The translations under genes and the position numbers were made by a program. Of a stretch of DNA of 64,000 bases, positions 12,760 to 25,129 are shown piece after piece. Each line of letters opens with the position of its first letter. Position 1 is the stretch's first letter. Source of the DNA: Andrena cerasifolii (taxonomy: Eukaryota > Arthropoda > Insecta > Hymenoptera > Andrenidae); the NCBI RefSeq assembly GCF_050908995.1, contig NC_135126.1:558001-622000 (forward strand), read 5' to 3'. The notes beneath the pieces are model-generated. The model was not told the origin of the DNA and made no database searches. It saw only the letters and a list, made by a program, of their open reading frames with translations.

Positions 12760-13103
12760 TTAAGGGGGGAGCCTGGTGTAGCGGATCGAAGAAATCGATT
12801 TTTTTTTTGTTGCATAAATCAATAGTTGAACATCACGACAATATGTTCCCAAAGCCGCAAAACGAAATTCGAAAAATTAAAGCGGATATAGCCGGTTTTG
12901 CTACGGAGCGCCAGGCTACCACAAAACTTGAAATGTGCTTTTCTCGAAACGACAGTTTTATACTTTGCGGGCAATGTAACTCAAAAAATATTCAACCAAT
13001 CGACTTGGCCTTGTGCACGGATTTTTGTGAACATATGCTTCACAGACCTAAGTTATTGGTATAATGATATTGTTTAAATACATAACTTTTTTTACACATT
13101 TAA
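12760..13103. mobile_element. TTAA-type element, partial copy
   Basis: It starts TTAAGGGGGGAGCCTGGTG, like the copy at 3733, and continues through the conserved AATATGTTCCCAAAG block to about 13099. There it abuts the left end of the next copy at a shared TTAA. The right half is missing. Confidence 0.75.
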
Positions 13104-13812
13104 GGGGGGGAGTCTAGTGTAGGGGGTCGAAGAAATCGATTTTTTTTTGCATAAATCAATAGTTAAACATCACGATAATATGCTCCCAAAGCAGCAAAAC
13201 GAAATTGGAAAAATTAAAGCGGATATAGCCGATTTTGCTACGGAGCGCCAGGCTACCACAAAACTTTAAATGTGTTTTTCTCGAAACGACAGTTTTATAC
13301 TTTGCGGGCAATGTAACTAAAAAAATACTCAACCAATCGACTTGGCCTTGTGCACGGATATTTGTGAACATTTTATTCATAGTACTAAGTTATTAGTATA
13401 ATGATATTGTTTAAATAAATAACTTTTTTTTAGACATTTAAGGCAAAATTTCGTTGGAAACAGTGAACTTTTTATTCAAGAGGCCGCCATTTGTTCATTT
13501 TGCATCTTTTAAGTTTCAAATTTCTTCATTCTGTGCGTGCACTCATAAACTAAAAGAAAATTGTTCGATTTTTGGTTTCAGACGAAACCAAAAGACGCTA
13601 CGTTGCCCGCAGTGCAATAATTGCGTCGCCAACGGACTGGGCATAACTTTGTTATTTGCCGCTCTTTTTTAATAAAATTTTTTTGTTATATACCTTAACC
13701 TGTTAATACAATATCCTGAAAGTTTCAGAAAGATCTATCAAATACTTTCTTTAAAAAAAATTCCCGAAAAATGCCTCGATTTTCATTTAGTTACACCAGG
13801 CTCCCCCCTTAA
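13100..13812. mobile_element. TTAA-type element, full-length copy
   Basis: It is bounded by TTAA at 13100-13103 and 13809-13812, with ends GGGGGGGAGTCTAGTG and the inverse CACCAGGCTCCCCCC-type end. It is nearly identical over its length to 3733-4450. Internal open frames are short and unlike transposases. It is non-autonomous. Confidence 0.8.
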
Positions 13813-14029
13813 TCTACTCATCTGCATGTTCCTTCTATGGTTCCGTGTCAGTTTTCCGATAATTTCCAGAATACAAAGTGTGACATGAAATTTTAGATTT
13901 CAATGCCATGTTGCTAATTCGGAATACCGAAGGTGAAGGTAATTTGGAATATTCCAAAGCTTAGCGACAAGTACTTTTCTTTCACGCGCAACGGCTACCG
14001 CCGCGTCGGTTTGGACCAGTGCTGGCCAT

Positions 14030-14420
14030 TTATTAAACGATTATATTCAGCTTCGATCCTCTGTTTGTTTGTATATATGTATGCTTGTTTGGTTCAAATC
14101 TAGAAACTCGATTTTAACCTACTTTCAATTATCCAATAGACTTGAAACTTTGCAAGCGTACGTAGTACGATGATAATACAAAATTATGAAAAATAACCCC
14201 AAGTGGTTTAAAAAATTACCCAGTCATCAATAAATATAACCCATAACCACAAATCCAAACGACTTGAAATCAGCCTATAAACACAAATAAAACTTCGACT
14301 AAAAAGTAGGTAATAAAAAAATATATTTAAAAAAATTAAGTTGAACGATTTTATTTAAACTACACTAGATTTTTTAGTTTCTACTGATTTTCAAATAAAA
14401 TCGTTTAACTTAAATATTAC
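14030..14420. repeat. Dispersed repeat family member
   Basis: The left part is the inverse of bases 1-100. The part from about 14118 contains ACTTGAAACTTTGCAAGCG and GTTTAAC blocks shared with 57290-57560, and more weakly with 62640-62770. The family is AT-rich and has no clear reading frame. Confidence 0.55.
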
Positions 14421-16090
14421 TTTTTATGTATTTTATTTATCTGAGATTGTTCCTACATTGTGATTTTTCAACCTGATTAGATGATAAAGGAAAATAATTT
14501 TATCATCTACATTTTTTTTTAAGTTTATAAAGTGAACGTAAATTGGAATAGCGGTATTCCTAGTTACCTGCACTTTAACGAAATTGATACTTCCTGTCAT
14601 TTTTCGTTTAGATCAAAGTTTCAGTTACTTTTTGTTTTTTATTATTACTGAGAGTTTAAAATATAAAAGTTTATTAGCTTTCCTACGATATTATGCAGTT
14701 TTATTTGTTCCCATTCTCTGCTGTAATTTTTTATTCGTCTTAAACAAACTGGTATTCCAAATATACTGCACTTCCTATACAAAAAAGTGCGCCAAGTATA
14801 CGCGCGTGCGCAGACGAACAAAAAAAAACTGTCGTAAATTTATTAATGCGCTATATTTTCTACAATTGTCAGCGTTAATACGATTATATTAACCGCCAAG
14901 TTTGCAAGTAAAATTGGTAATACCGGCATGCACCTACATTTAGCTGAATCACTTATTGTTAGTTCTTCCTTGCAAAATAATTCCTTTTATTATAGTTTTT
15001 CCTAGGACCTATTAATAGTGCTTTATCAAGTAGGTACTTAAGTGAAAATGATACGAGCGCCCACGTGTCCTTTTGTGTTAATTCGCAGCAAAAAAAAATG
15101 AGTTTACTTTAATGAGTAATGGAGCATTTGAAATATGGACTTGTTAAAGAAGTAACTTCATTTCCCCAAATAACAGAACCATTCTAGCTTGCATCTAGCA
15201 AATATATTTCGGTCTGATCATATAAAAATTCATGGAGAAATTTGATCAACCTCCTACTAGCACAAGTTAAAAATGACGTCCACATTGACCAGAGAGGATA
15301 CTATTTTTGGCCAGCAACGACAGTTACTTATATCGATCATGGATTGATATACAATCTACATTAGATATATATCTGCAAGAAAGCAGCTGCTTTCAGTTTT
15401 CTTTATCACTATCTTCATAAGTATCCTCCTTATCGTTTCCACTTTTGCCAAGGAACTAGTATACCTACTTCTAAAACCACAGATTAAAATTCGCATGAAA
15501 TCACTGTCGATGCAGGTAGAAGATATTACTCATCCATTTTTCGAAGAACTTTATCTTCTGTGATTTCATAATTTATTTTTATAGCCATTATAAGCCATCA
15601 GAAATAGTTACAATCATGGAAAGCCTCTCACAGCCAGCCAAGGGCGTCCGCAGACTTTTTTCCAGAGGGGACAACTTTGAGAAATGGTCAAGTTGGCAAA
15701 CGACGATCTGTTGCTCGTTTGAACCCATTTTGTAGTGCCAATTGAAAAATTTTAAATTAAAAATATTCGCTTTGTTAGCGTAAACTTAATAAAGATTGGT
15801 TTTTAAAAAGAAGCGATTTTTTCTGAAGTTGGGGGGCAACTGCCCCCTTGCCCCCGCTGCGGACGTAGCTAATAGTACCACTTATTAACTCGGGAACCCA
15901 CCTAACAGCTAAGCTAAGCTATGCTATGTTAAGTTTTAAAAAACTAGCTTGAATACATCCTTATGGAGCGGTTTCCACCAAAAGCTAGGATAAGCTGTGC
16001 TATGTTTTATAGCAAAGCCAGGCACAGCATAGCACAGCTTTGTCAGTTTCCAGGTGGATCTCCGGCTTCTAGCTGCGTCTACACTAACAA
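14421..16090. other. Gene-free stretch with one small hairpin
   Basis: No supported gene is present. At about 15908-16050 the words AGCTAAGCTATGCTATG and AAGCTGTGCTATG recur, partly inverted (CATAGCACAGCTT), forming a weak hairpin. A minus-strand frame near 15390-15450 encodes a short acidic stretch, but nothing conserved supports it as an exon. Confidence 0.35.
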
Positions 16091-16106
16091 AACAGTGTTA
16101 TAAAGC

Positions 16107-17006
16107 AGGTCTGTGAAGTTGGCACCCCCGAATTCGAAATTTAAAAAAAACTATACGCCATTCGTTTGTCCACGTTTGTCCAACAAAAATTTTCGTTTAT
16201 CCACCCTTCAAAAAAAAGTTATGAACAAAAAAATGTTCTCACTAGCACCCCCATGAAAACTTTTTTATAATTTGACGGTGGGAAATGATTGTCCATCGTT
16301 TGTCCACGTTTGTCCACCCAAAAATTTCGTTTGTCCACCCTTCAAAAAAAAAGTTATTCTTAACAAATTAAGAAAATTAAGTTTTCTTAACAAATTAAGA
16401 AAATTAAGTTTTCTTAACAAATTAAGAAAATTAAGTTTTCTTAACAAATTAAGAAAATTAAGTTTTCTTAACAAATTAAGAAAATTTGTCATCAACACCA
16501 TCCATGAACACTTTTCAACTTTTTAAAAGAGGGATACGATTGTCCACGATCTAGCATCGTTTGTCCACCCCAAGATTTTGTTTGTCCAGCCTCCTGAACC
16601 GAATTATTTATAAAAATCGCGAAAAATGAAGGATACTGTTGAAGCGACCGCGTATAAGTTCGATTTTTTACTAATTAAACGATTCCATTCAAAAAGTTGA
16701 AAAGTGTTCATGGATGGTGTTGATGACAAATTTTCTTAATTTGTTCATAACTTTTTTTTTAAGGGTGGACAAACGAAATTTTTGGGTGGAAAAACGTGGA
16801 CAAACGATGGACAAACATTTCCCACCGTCAAATTATAAAAAAGTTTTCATGGGGGTGCTGGTGAATATTTTTTTTGTTCATAACTTTTTTTTGAAGGGTG
16901 GACAAAGGAAAATTTTTGTTGGACAAACGTGGACAAACGATGGACAAACGAACGGCGTATATTTTTTTTTAAATTTCGAATTCGGGGGTGCCAACGTCAC
17001 AGACCT
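16107..17006. mobile_element. Mutator-like foldback element
   Basis: The ends read AGGTCTGTGAMGTTGGCACC in inverted orientation, and the two arms stay near-identical for over 300 bp. A perfect 9-bp direct repeat, TTATAAAGC, flanks the element (16098-16106 and 17007-17015), which is the duplication size of Mutator-like elements. The arms are rich in repeated TTTGTCCAC blocks. The left arm has five copies of a 27-bp unit (16356-16490) where the right arm has one, so it expanded after insertion or during transposition. Confidence 0.8.
16356..16490. repeat. 27-bp minisatellite, five units
   Basis: The unit contains TTCTTAACAAATTAAGAAAA and repeats about five times with almost no divergence. Because 27 is a multiple of three, both strands are open and give artificial repeat peptides. 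It lies in the left arm of the foldback at 16107-17006. Confidence 0.85.
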
Positions 17007-17380
17007 TTATAAAGCAGGGGTCGAATTGAACTGTTAAAATTTTCAAATAATTATAAGACAAGTTCAAAAAAAAATTGTTATAAAATGCAATGTATTAACT
17101 GAAACTTGTATTCCATACATTTTTGTGTAACTAAGAAACTTTTATTTTCTTGAAAGTAGAAGAAAGTTCTAGTTAAACAGCAGCATTTATTCTGCTCTGA
17201 AAAAGTTAAAGTTGTGACAAGCAGATTTCCTGAAAATGTTGTGGGGTAAAATCTGAAGTTGAAACACCGTTTAGTATAAGCGGCGAACTTTACACCTTTA
17301 CACCGTTCGGTGAAAATAATTATATAAAAATCACGATGCGCTGTCGCTTCTATATTTATCCTGCTTCCAACCCCTTAAAT

Positions 17381-17844
17381 CAGGGTTGACTAACTGGAGG
17401 CCCGCGAGTCACCGGGGGCTCCTCCGTCTTGCTGTCCTCCGATTCGGCTGCTCCGATGGAGGGGGAAACACCTACAGGAGCGGTGGTAATGTGCTCTTGA
17501 GGTGTTTCCCCCTCCATCACTGCAGCTCCATCGTTCCGAACACTACGTCACATTTGTATCACGCACTGTATCGCTGCAAGAAGTCGCCGTGTGCATAGGC
17601 CCTTATTCCTTGGAAACCACCACGACCAATCGCGCGCGGTTCAAACCGTGGGTAATAGTGGGAGCTGCGCAGATCGGTCGCAAATCGGTAGGGGCGTCGG
17701 TATGCTCTTATATGGAATGCAATGTAGTAGTAGTGATCCTCTAGGCAGTCTAGGCAGTGATCAGAAGTAGACAGAGAAAGAAACTGTAAAAAAGAAAGAG
17801 ACAGAAATACTGACAGATAGAGAGAGATAGATAGAGATAGATAG

Positions 17845-17900
<56 letters not shown>

Positions 17901-18062
17901 GTTTCGGTTCTGTTATTTCCTGTTTTGCTCCAAAATGGCTGCGGTTATACCGATCACTCCCTAGGGGATCACTATCCAGCACGTACGGAGGGAGCCGTTC
18001 AGCGTGGCAACAAGGGCGAAGGTGCCCTCGGTGGCTCGCGGGCCACCACTTAGTCAACCCTG
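17381..18062. mobile_element. hAT-type element
   Basis: The ends are CAGGGTTGACTAACTGG and the inverse CCACTTAGTCAACCCTG, continuing into GGCCCGCGAG. The flanks are CCTTAAAT (17373-17380) and CCTTAAAG (18063-18070), an 8-bp duplication with seven matches. Another element with an AG-rich core is nested at 17732-17973. No transposase frame is seen. Confidence 0.8.
17732..17973. mobile_element. Miniature element with AG-rich core, copy 1
   Basis: The ends are AGTGATCCTCTAGG and the inverse CCTAGGGGATCACT. The core is a purine tract with an (AG)n microsatellite at 17854-17899, followed by the conserved block CCAAAATGGCTGCGG. Copies lie at 27921-28182 (same orientation) and 52808-53037 (inverted). 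Confidence 0.8.
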
Positions 18063-18070
18063 CCTTAAAG

Positions 18071-20750
18071 AATACAGATTAAAAATAAAATCCTAACTTT
18101 TATACCTTACCCTTAAATATCTGTTCAAAAGTATATAATCCTCCAGAACTTTTATTAATCGAACATAAAGTAACTATAAAAACTAAACTCTTACAACACA
18201 GTGAAAATGTTAATGTACAAAGTTAACTTAAAACAGAAAGGAAATGATTTCAAAGTTAGGAGGTTAACACTTTCATTCGACCCTTGTCGTAAAGCAAATT
18301 GTAAAAACCGATATCAAACACTAAATGAATGCTTTCCGGTCAAAGGTAACAGCTAGACCGAGGTGACGAAAGTGACGAACCGCTTGCATACAGTATGTAG
18401 ATTGTAGATGGTAAATGTTTTATAACCGTGACACACTGGTTTGGATTTTGGACCGACTGGCAACGTGTCATACAACAATGTTTTATAACATTCTTTGAGC
18501 TTCACCAATGCGTGATGGATAACATATAACTTCCTATATGTATAACACGAAAAATTTTATTTAACAATGTTAGGTATGTAACATTTTTCTTTCTCTTTTT
18601 CTAACAAGCTTTTATAACTTTGCTATATAACGTATTATGTTATGCATTATTTCATCGCCAAAGCCTTTATCAGATTCCGTAAACACGTTCCCTTCCACGC
18701 TGGAAAATCAGATTTTTGGTAAAACTATAGAAAGTGATGGAAAAAGTAGATTGTGATATTCTATTATTTGTAGAAACATAGTAGTTGTGTTTGCGATATT
18801 CAAGTACAAAGAAAAATACTAGTTGCGCTACATTTTTCATAAATTCAGTTTATTTTCTTCTAATATGTACCTTTTTCTTTCTTACAAGCTTTTATTTACC
18901 TTCACTTGTAAGTTCGTTAGTTAGTTTGTTAGGGAAATCTTGTAAGCTAATTATGATTCACTTCCGCATATTTGATCGACTTGAATGCGAGAACTCTTGT
19001 ATCAAAATACGTAGAGCCTTATAAATATTTATATAAAAAGCACTTTCAATACTTATACCCCACGCCTTTTTCTAAGGCAGTCATTAAAACCGGTATCAAA
19101 ATTATTTTTTCCCACCGGTGGCCCACGTGGGCACGGAACGTGTTAATAAATATCAGAAATATATTCTCGGACTCTTCCAATAACAAAAGCTGTCTGATTT
19201 ATCAGCTACATAATTCTCACTATTCCACAGGTTGTCGGTGTTATTAAAGAGACAAAGGTTTGGCAACGGTGCAGCGGAGTCTTCGAATAGGTTACCTTCG
19301 AAATTCCGAGTAATGAAGATCCTACGGCGAGTTGATAAATCCAGCTCTTAAATTTAAGGGTCTGCACGTACGACAGCCAGTTAAAGTTATGCACGACACG
19401 AAGCAATTATAAAGTTTAACTTATTAATTAGGTCATTTCAGAGCCAGAAACGGCCTCAGGCTGTTTGAAATTATACATTTAAAAATAGTTGCGAACTTAT
19501 TAATCAAAATTTGTCCACGATAATTATGACGACTCACCTAACACATTATTTATTCCTTTTGAATATATCCAGCTTTGAAATTTTCGTGCAGAATCAATTT
19601 AGGGCGAATTTTTAACGAAGGATTTCTAAATGACGAATTAATTCGTCTGCTCCAGTTGGCCGATTAAAATCCGTGGGATTCGAAATTAAATTACTAGAAT
19701 CTTTGGTTTTATTATCGAATAACGAAAAGAGAACGCGGAACTGTTGGAAAAATGTATGACGCGGAACTGGTGAACTCAAAAGTTAATTACCGTTGTGAAC
19801 AGAAGGGCGCAATAATTGTGATTACGAAATTGTCCAAGTTTCCCTTTTACAGTTCGTTTTGTTAAAAAAAAACATCGTTAAAATTGAACTGCGTTCCAAT
19901 AGCCGTGACTCTGCTAGGCTCCTGCGGTCGTGTTATGCAATTGAAAATACGTGGATCGCGCATCAGACCACAATACAATTATCGCCATAATGAGGCGTAA
20001 GACGCACTTGTGTAATTACCCCTACATTCCAATTATTTAAAGCAAGAAGGGTAAACATGAAATTACACAATGACGTAATTTCATGATTCCGTTTTATCCT
20101 CTTCCTGTGCAAGCAATTTTTTTTTGCTAATGTTATAATGGTTTCTTATGAACTTGATTGTTTTTATTTGAATTCCAATTAAAAATTGTTTATTCCTTCT
20201 TTGCGTTCTTCTAAACACGTTTCGTTAAATCGTCATAAAAGTAGTTATCGAAATATCAATATTTAGTGGTTCTTAATCGTTACGTTCTTAATTAACAATT
20301 ATAAGCGAGCGACATTGAGAAAGCCGAGACTGATTTACATTCCGAACAAAGCAGGTCAAACATCGCGTAACTCTGCTCAAGTGTTGAATATATAAAGGAA
20401 TCAGACATTACAAATTACAACAAATGGAAGAGATGTTTACAAATACTTAAGGTTAAGAAATTGCGAAGCAGCAAAAGGTAACTATACAATTTCACTGCTG
20501 CGATTTTATATTATTTAGTATATTATATTTTCCGTGTATAATGATACGTTTAAATAATATGGCAGTTTTGCCTGGCGGCAAATTCCTTGCCGATTCAATT
20601 TCGAGAACTTACGCAATACCAATTTGCACCTTAACAGGAAGGACGTTTCAGTATGTTTGCCTTGAATATTTAATTATTGCATGTCCACAATCACTACTGC
20701 TGTACCATCGTTCATTCTTAAATAGCAGTGATACATAAGTAAAAAAATTA
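18071..20750. other. AT-rich gene-free stretch
   Basis: Nothing here supports an exon, RNA gene or element. Open frames are short and mutually overlapping. The stretch lies downstream of the sphingosine kinase exon on its coding strand, so it could be intron, but there is no direct sign of that. Confidence 0.4.
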
Positions 20751-20789
20751 TGATAAAGCTGAAGGATTGGAAGTTTATTCGTATTTTAC

Positions 20790-20942
20790 CAGCGCTCAGG
20801 GACTCTAGTTCGTATTTTACCAACTCCCAACGACCTTACTCCTATATTATCAATTCCCAACATCTCTATTTGCATTTTACCAAATCCCGACGACCTTATT
20901 CCTATTTTATCAATTCACGAAGACCTTATTCGCGTTGTAAAT
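20790..20942. repeat. 33-bp minisatellite, four to five units
   Basis: The unit is TATTTTACCAACTCCCAACG plus ACCTTATTCC, with about 80 percent agreement between units. The 33-bp period keeps one plus-strand frame open (20750-20944) and produces a repetitive peptide without similarity to known proteins. Confidence 0.75.
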
Positions 20943-21325
20943 AACAGGAATAATGTTTAAAATGCCGGAAACAGAAAAGCAACGCGAATAAATTTCACAG
21001 GGAATTCTGCTACCAGTGAATAATGATTTTTCTGCTCCTCAAATGCGGATGTTACGCTGCGGTTACGCTAATGAAAAGGAACCCAATCGGAAGAATCTAT
21101 ACATGCACTCTCCATCAACCAAACAGGGTCTAATTTTAATACATACCGCTGGCGAAATAATTCAAGCCAATATCAACAACCGAGAATTATTCGTCATACA
21201 GTACCACATGCTGCCTTAGACAGTGTTGACTAAAATCGTGATTTGTGAGTCACGAGAGATCCGATCACGTTCATTCCCAATCACGGTGATTTCTCAGCAG
21301 TGATCGGTGATTTTCGTGATTGCTT

Positions 21326-21420
21326 CTGATTGGTGCAGGCAGAATAGTGATTCGCGATTTTTGTGATCTGATTGGTGCAGGCAGAACAGTGATGCGCGAT
21401 TTTCGTGATCTGATTGGTGG
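21326..21420. repeat. 42-bp tandem repeat, about 2.3 units
   Basis: The unit contains GATTGGTGCAGGCAGAAYAG followed by TGATKCGCGATTTT. Related GTGAT/ATCAC words flank it on both sides (21238-21310 and 21800-21850), which suggests that it is the centre of a larger inverted element with eroded ends. Confidence 0.65.
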
Positions 21421-21859
21421 AGAGCATAACTGCTCTTTGCACGCGCCACATAACCCCAATTTCTAATTTCTCTCGAACCATTCACAAGTCCTCACTGTGC
21501 TTATAGAATCTCAGTTGTATATTTTGAAGCAATGTAATCGTTCTTGATTTATTTAAATTAACGAATATTTATTCACTTTAGTTAAAACGTATAATGTACA
21601 TGTGAATACTTTAGCCAATCAAATCAGTGCGTGCACACATTGACTATTTATGAATGTACATACTGAGTATATATTCGCTGCATTAGCACGCTTTGACTGT
21701 AACATAAACTATATTGAAGTATTTTATAAAAAATAATTCGATCAAGATCAAGAATTACGATTACAGTAAACAATTCACTCAAGTTAAAAAAAGCACCGTG
21801 ATCGTGATTCTGCGATCACTGTGATAAATCACTGTTAGTGATTTTGCACTCCATTCCTA

Positions 21860-22094
21860 GCCTTAGGGCATATAAACATGGAGGAAGCATGCAATCGGCG
21901 AAAATGTAGACGGCGGTAGAAAGAGAGACATATACATTGGGGACATCCTCTCTCTTTCTAACTTAAAAAAAAAAACGTTGCCGCCCCTGGTGCTAGAAAG
22001 AGAGAGGGTGTCCCCATGTATGCTTTTCTCTTTCTACCGCCATCTACATTTTTGCCCATTGCATGCTTCCTCCATGTTTCTATGCTCTAAGCAT
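21860..22094. repeat. Foldback element with arms of about 95 bp
   Basis: Arms 21860-21960 and 22000-22094 are inverted copies sharing AACATGGAGGAAGCATGCAA and CTCTCTCTTTCTA. The loop is about 35 bp. The outermost bases (CTTAGRGCATA) also pair. Confidence 0.8.
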
Positions 22095-23398
22095 GCTGCA
22101 GAAATGTTCTGCAGCAATTTTGCGGAACTAGAAACTTTCGATATATTATTTATATCGTTTCAGTGTTTTAATAAACACATCGTCATAACTATTGAATCAA
22201 GGAACAAAAAAAAATTATTAAGAAAACTGGACTCTTCATTTATAAAAATATTCCGGAATATTTGGTACGTTGGATAACCAGTAGAAACAAAAAAGAATTG
22301 TCGATATCTATCTTCTGTGTTGCAATAAAGACTGCAATACTTATGTAACTTCCACATAAATATGTAAATAGTTTAATTGTGGAAGCGAAGGTAAAAATTG
22401 TCTGTGCAGATGAGGAAATATTTTGCGTTGCCATCAATTACATGCATGGTTACATTCCGCTAGGTTGTTGCAACTTTTTGCACCAGCATTATGCAATGAA
22501 TACTGTAACTAAAAATACTGACATAATTTGGAATGCGCTATGGATACTTCCTGCCATTCGATTATTTATAGAAAATAAAAACTGTGTGCAATTAATTTTC
22601 AAGCATATTGCTCAAACTATTTTGGCTCTAACGAACATGAAATAATATAAAGCAACTGAAACGAAGGAAATTTACTTCCCTCGGTAAAAGCAGAAGGGAA
22701 GCTTCTAAAACAACAGTTGTTGAATTAAACACAGATATATTACATACGCCCATTCAAATCTACTCAAGCAAAGATACGTTGGCACCTGGCCTGCATATGC
22801 GAGGTATCTAATAGAAAGTATTTCACATTCTAGTGTGCAGTTCCATTCGCTCTGTATTTATGTTTGAAAGTAGCCACCAATGTAATCATATGTTTAAATT
22901 TCATTGAAAATTTATGGGACTATATATCCATCGTGTTTTATTGAAATGGTTATTAATTAGGAAAATAAAACTGTGTAAATATTAAATTCTTACTATTCCA
23001 TATAATCTGCCCCTATCCTCATTTATACTGTAAATACAACATTTTTTAAACTTCCTATTCTATATTTCCCAACCATTCAGCAATAAACTGATAGTATTTG
23101 AATTATCTATTAAAGTTGATCTATCTTAAAAAAGAAAACTGAACTTCACGTTAATGAGGGTTTTTAACGTTAAATAAGACCCTCTATTTTAAACTTAAAT
23201 TACACTACGTTTTACCATATGATTTTAAGTATTTCAATGGCATAAGAGAGTAGAAAAAAAAATTTGCACGAAACTTCCGGGGCAACGTAATTAATCCGTA
23301 ACATCGACCACTAGTTACTCAACTAATCTACGCTGTTCATCTAGCACAGAAGATATTTTCGCGATCATTTCGGCAGGTAACCGAATTATCGCGTGACT
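22095..23398. other. Gene-free stretch next to the sphingosine kinase exon
   Basis: I found no second kinase exon here. An 88-codon plus-strand frame at 22379-22645 has no recognisable similarity. On the minus strand the stretch directly follows the donor site at 23427-23426 and should be the start of an intron. Confidence 0.4.
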
Positions 23399-23427
23399 CT
23401 AATGCAACATCAAGGACTTGAACTTAC

Positions 23428-23983
23428 CGCTGATCAATGACTCGAGATTCTCATGAGTGGGGCTCATAAAAGTTTTAGGCACGGGCACGCCACCGATGAG
23501 GCATTTGATTGCCAATCGCCACCTGCTAGCCTCCCGCAAATTATCCTCGTACTTGTCGAAGCTGCGGAAGCGTAGGGTGATGGTGGTCCTCTCGCGTCTC
23601 TTTGCCCCTTTCATGCGCGCCTTTTTCAACGTGTAAGCATAAATGTAGAGGTAGGCCGAGGTGTCGAACTCGTCGTAACATTGGAAGGCCTCGGCGGACT
23701 CGACCAGCTTCACTTGCGATTTCGAAGTGCCAGGGCCACAGACGCAGCTTCCCGCGCTTTTCCGCTTCGAACGCATACACCTGCATCCTATTATGTCGCT
23801 CAAAGCGATCGTTTCAACCTTCGTAGCACCATTATTGTCCTTCTCCAAGCTGAGACCCTTCTCGGTCAGCCTCACCTTGTAGTACGTGTTCTTCTTGGAC
23901 GTCACGTAGAACGTTTCCTCCAGAAGAGTGCTGGAGCGTACTTGACCACCGTCCTCCATGGCACGCTGACGATCGTCTTTCAT
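23428..23983 (-). CDS. Sphingosine kinase, amino-terminal coding exon (partial)
   Basis: Sphingosine kinase phosphorylates sphingosine to sphingosine-1-phosphate. This exon encodes about 185 residues of the amino-terminal region that precedes the lipid-kinase catalytic domain. Recognised features are the segment ALSDIIGCRC with a cysteine-rich insertion, a YLYIYAYTL strand, and the boundary ASRWRLAIKCLIGGVPVP, which corresponds to the animal SPHK sequence just before the catalytic domain. The chosen ATG at 23983 is the first after an in-frame stop upstream; a second ATG lies eight codons on. The exon ends at a strong donor (GTAAGT, first base at 23427), in phase 1. No catalytic exon with the NPxSG-type nucleotide motif was recognised downstream on this strand, so the remainder lies beyond a very long intron, off the window, or the exon is orphaned. 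Assignment to the SPHK1 or SPHK2 type is not possible here. Confidence 0.82.
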
Positions 23984-25120
23984 TCGATAAGAAGCATGAA
24001 TTACACCGACATTCGTACCATCGACAGGCCATTATCATATTTAAGGCACACGAGAAGCGGACATTTCTCCCCGCGGATAGACGTCCTGGCTTGAGCTTTC
24101 CGAACTGTTGCCCCGAAATATTCCGTTCAAGATCATCGATACCGATTGTTTCAGGGTTCAATCTATCTTTGCACGGTCTTCCGTTGCATTGAGCATTTTC
24201 CGTGACCCGCTGGTTTGATTCTGTTCATTGCATGGCGAATTTATCGGAGCACGTGCATTTCTCGGGTAACGCACTCAGGGCTGTCTTGTGTGAAGGATTT
24301 TACGGACGGACGGCTTCTAAATCATGTTCACAGTGCCCGACGTTTGTTTCTTCCCAATCGAGTTGTCGTAATCGAACGAACGTGTCACTTTGAACCGCGA
24401 TTGGAAGAAATTATCTTACTATTATGTCGGTTACTCCCGTACTTGCGCGCACTCGAGCATTGAACTGCTTCGAACACACCGACGTCCACGGTATATACTG
24501 TTTATGTGAAACCTGAAGGACCAATTATTGCACTGTCGCCTCCCGAATTCGCCACCAGAGGGCTACGAATGACACACAATTCGCGCAAGACTTCCGGCAG
24601 CAGCAAATTTAAACAGTGGATTCGCTGTGCAATGTGCACCCAACAGGCCTGTGATTTCTGGACCGGTCTGCTAAGTGATCGTAACTGATGAATCTAACTA
24701 CCCACACCACGGGGAAAGATAATTTCCCCTTCCTTTTACCCCTTCCAGACATCCCTCCCGTCACTCACGAGGTCGATCGCTGTGAGTGGAAAACACAGTC
24801 AGCGCTTTTTATCACGTTGAAAAAGTGAGCTTTTTTAGGAGTATGTATTTTCTTATCGTAGTGGATTGGTTAATATATCGAAAGTCCGATTATAAGAGGA
24901 TTAAGTGCCTACGTATGGCTGGAATAATTCGTATATCTTTATATGATATGTATAAGTAGATAAGCGTGCATATGGCGACATCTTTAATCCGCGAGACGAA
25001 CAGATGTAGCAGACACTAAACTTCTTTACGGATTAGCAAGCAATTATCGTACTCCATTGAATTTTAATTTCAATCCTCTGAATTTTATGTGTATTGCGGG
25101 TGTCGAGATATTTGGTAGAT
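23984..25120. other. Upstream flank of the sphingosine kinase exon
   Basis: The first 700 bases are of mixed composition and free of recognisable repeats, as expected for a 5' untranslated region or promoter, but no specific motif is convincing. Open frames at 23681-24688 on both strands are shadows of, or chance frames next to, the kinase exon. From about 24800 the sequence becomes AT-rich. Confidence 0.35.
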
Positions 25121-25129
25121 AAGGGAGCT

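Noticed and set aside
16265..16526. Facing frames encoding repeated NFLNLLRKL / SFLNKLRKL peptides
   Set aside because: They are translations of the 27-bp minisatellite in the Mutator-like foldback, not proteins.
23541..24161. Open frames overlapping the sphingosine kinase exon in other frames
   Set aside because: They are shadows of the real exon, without conservation or splice logic of their own.
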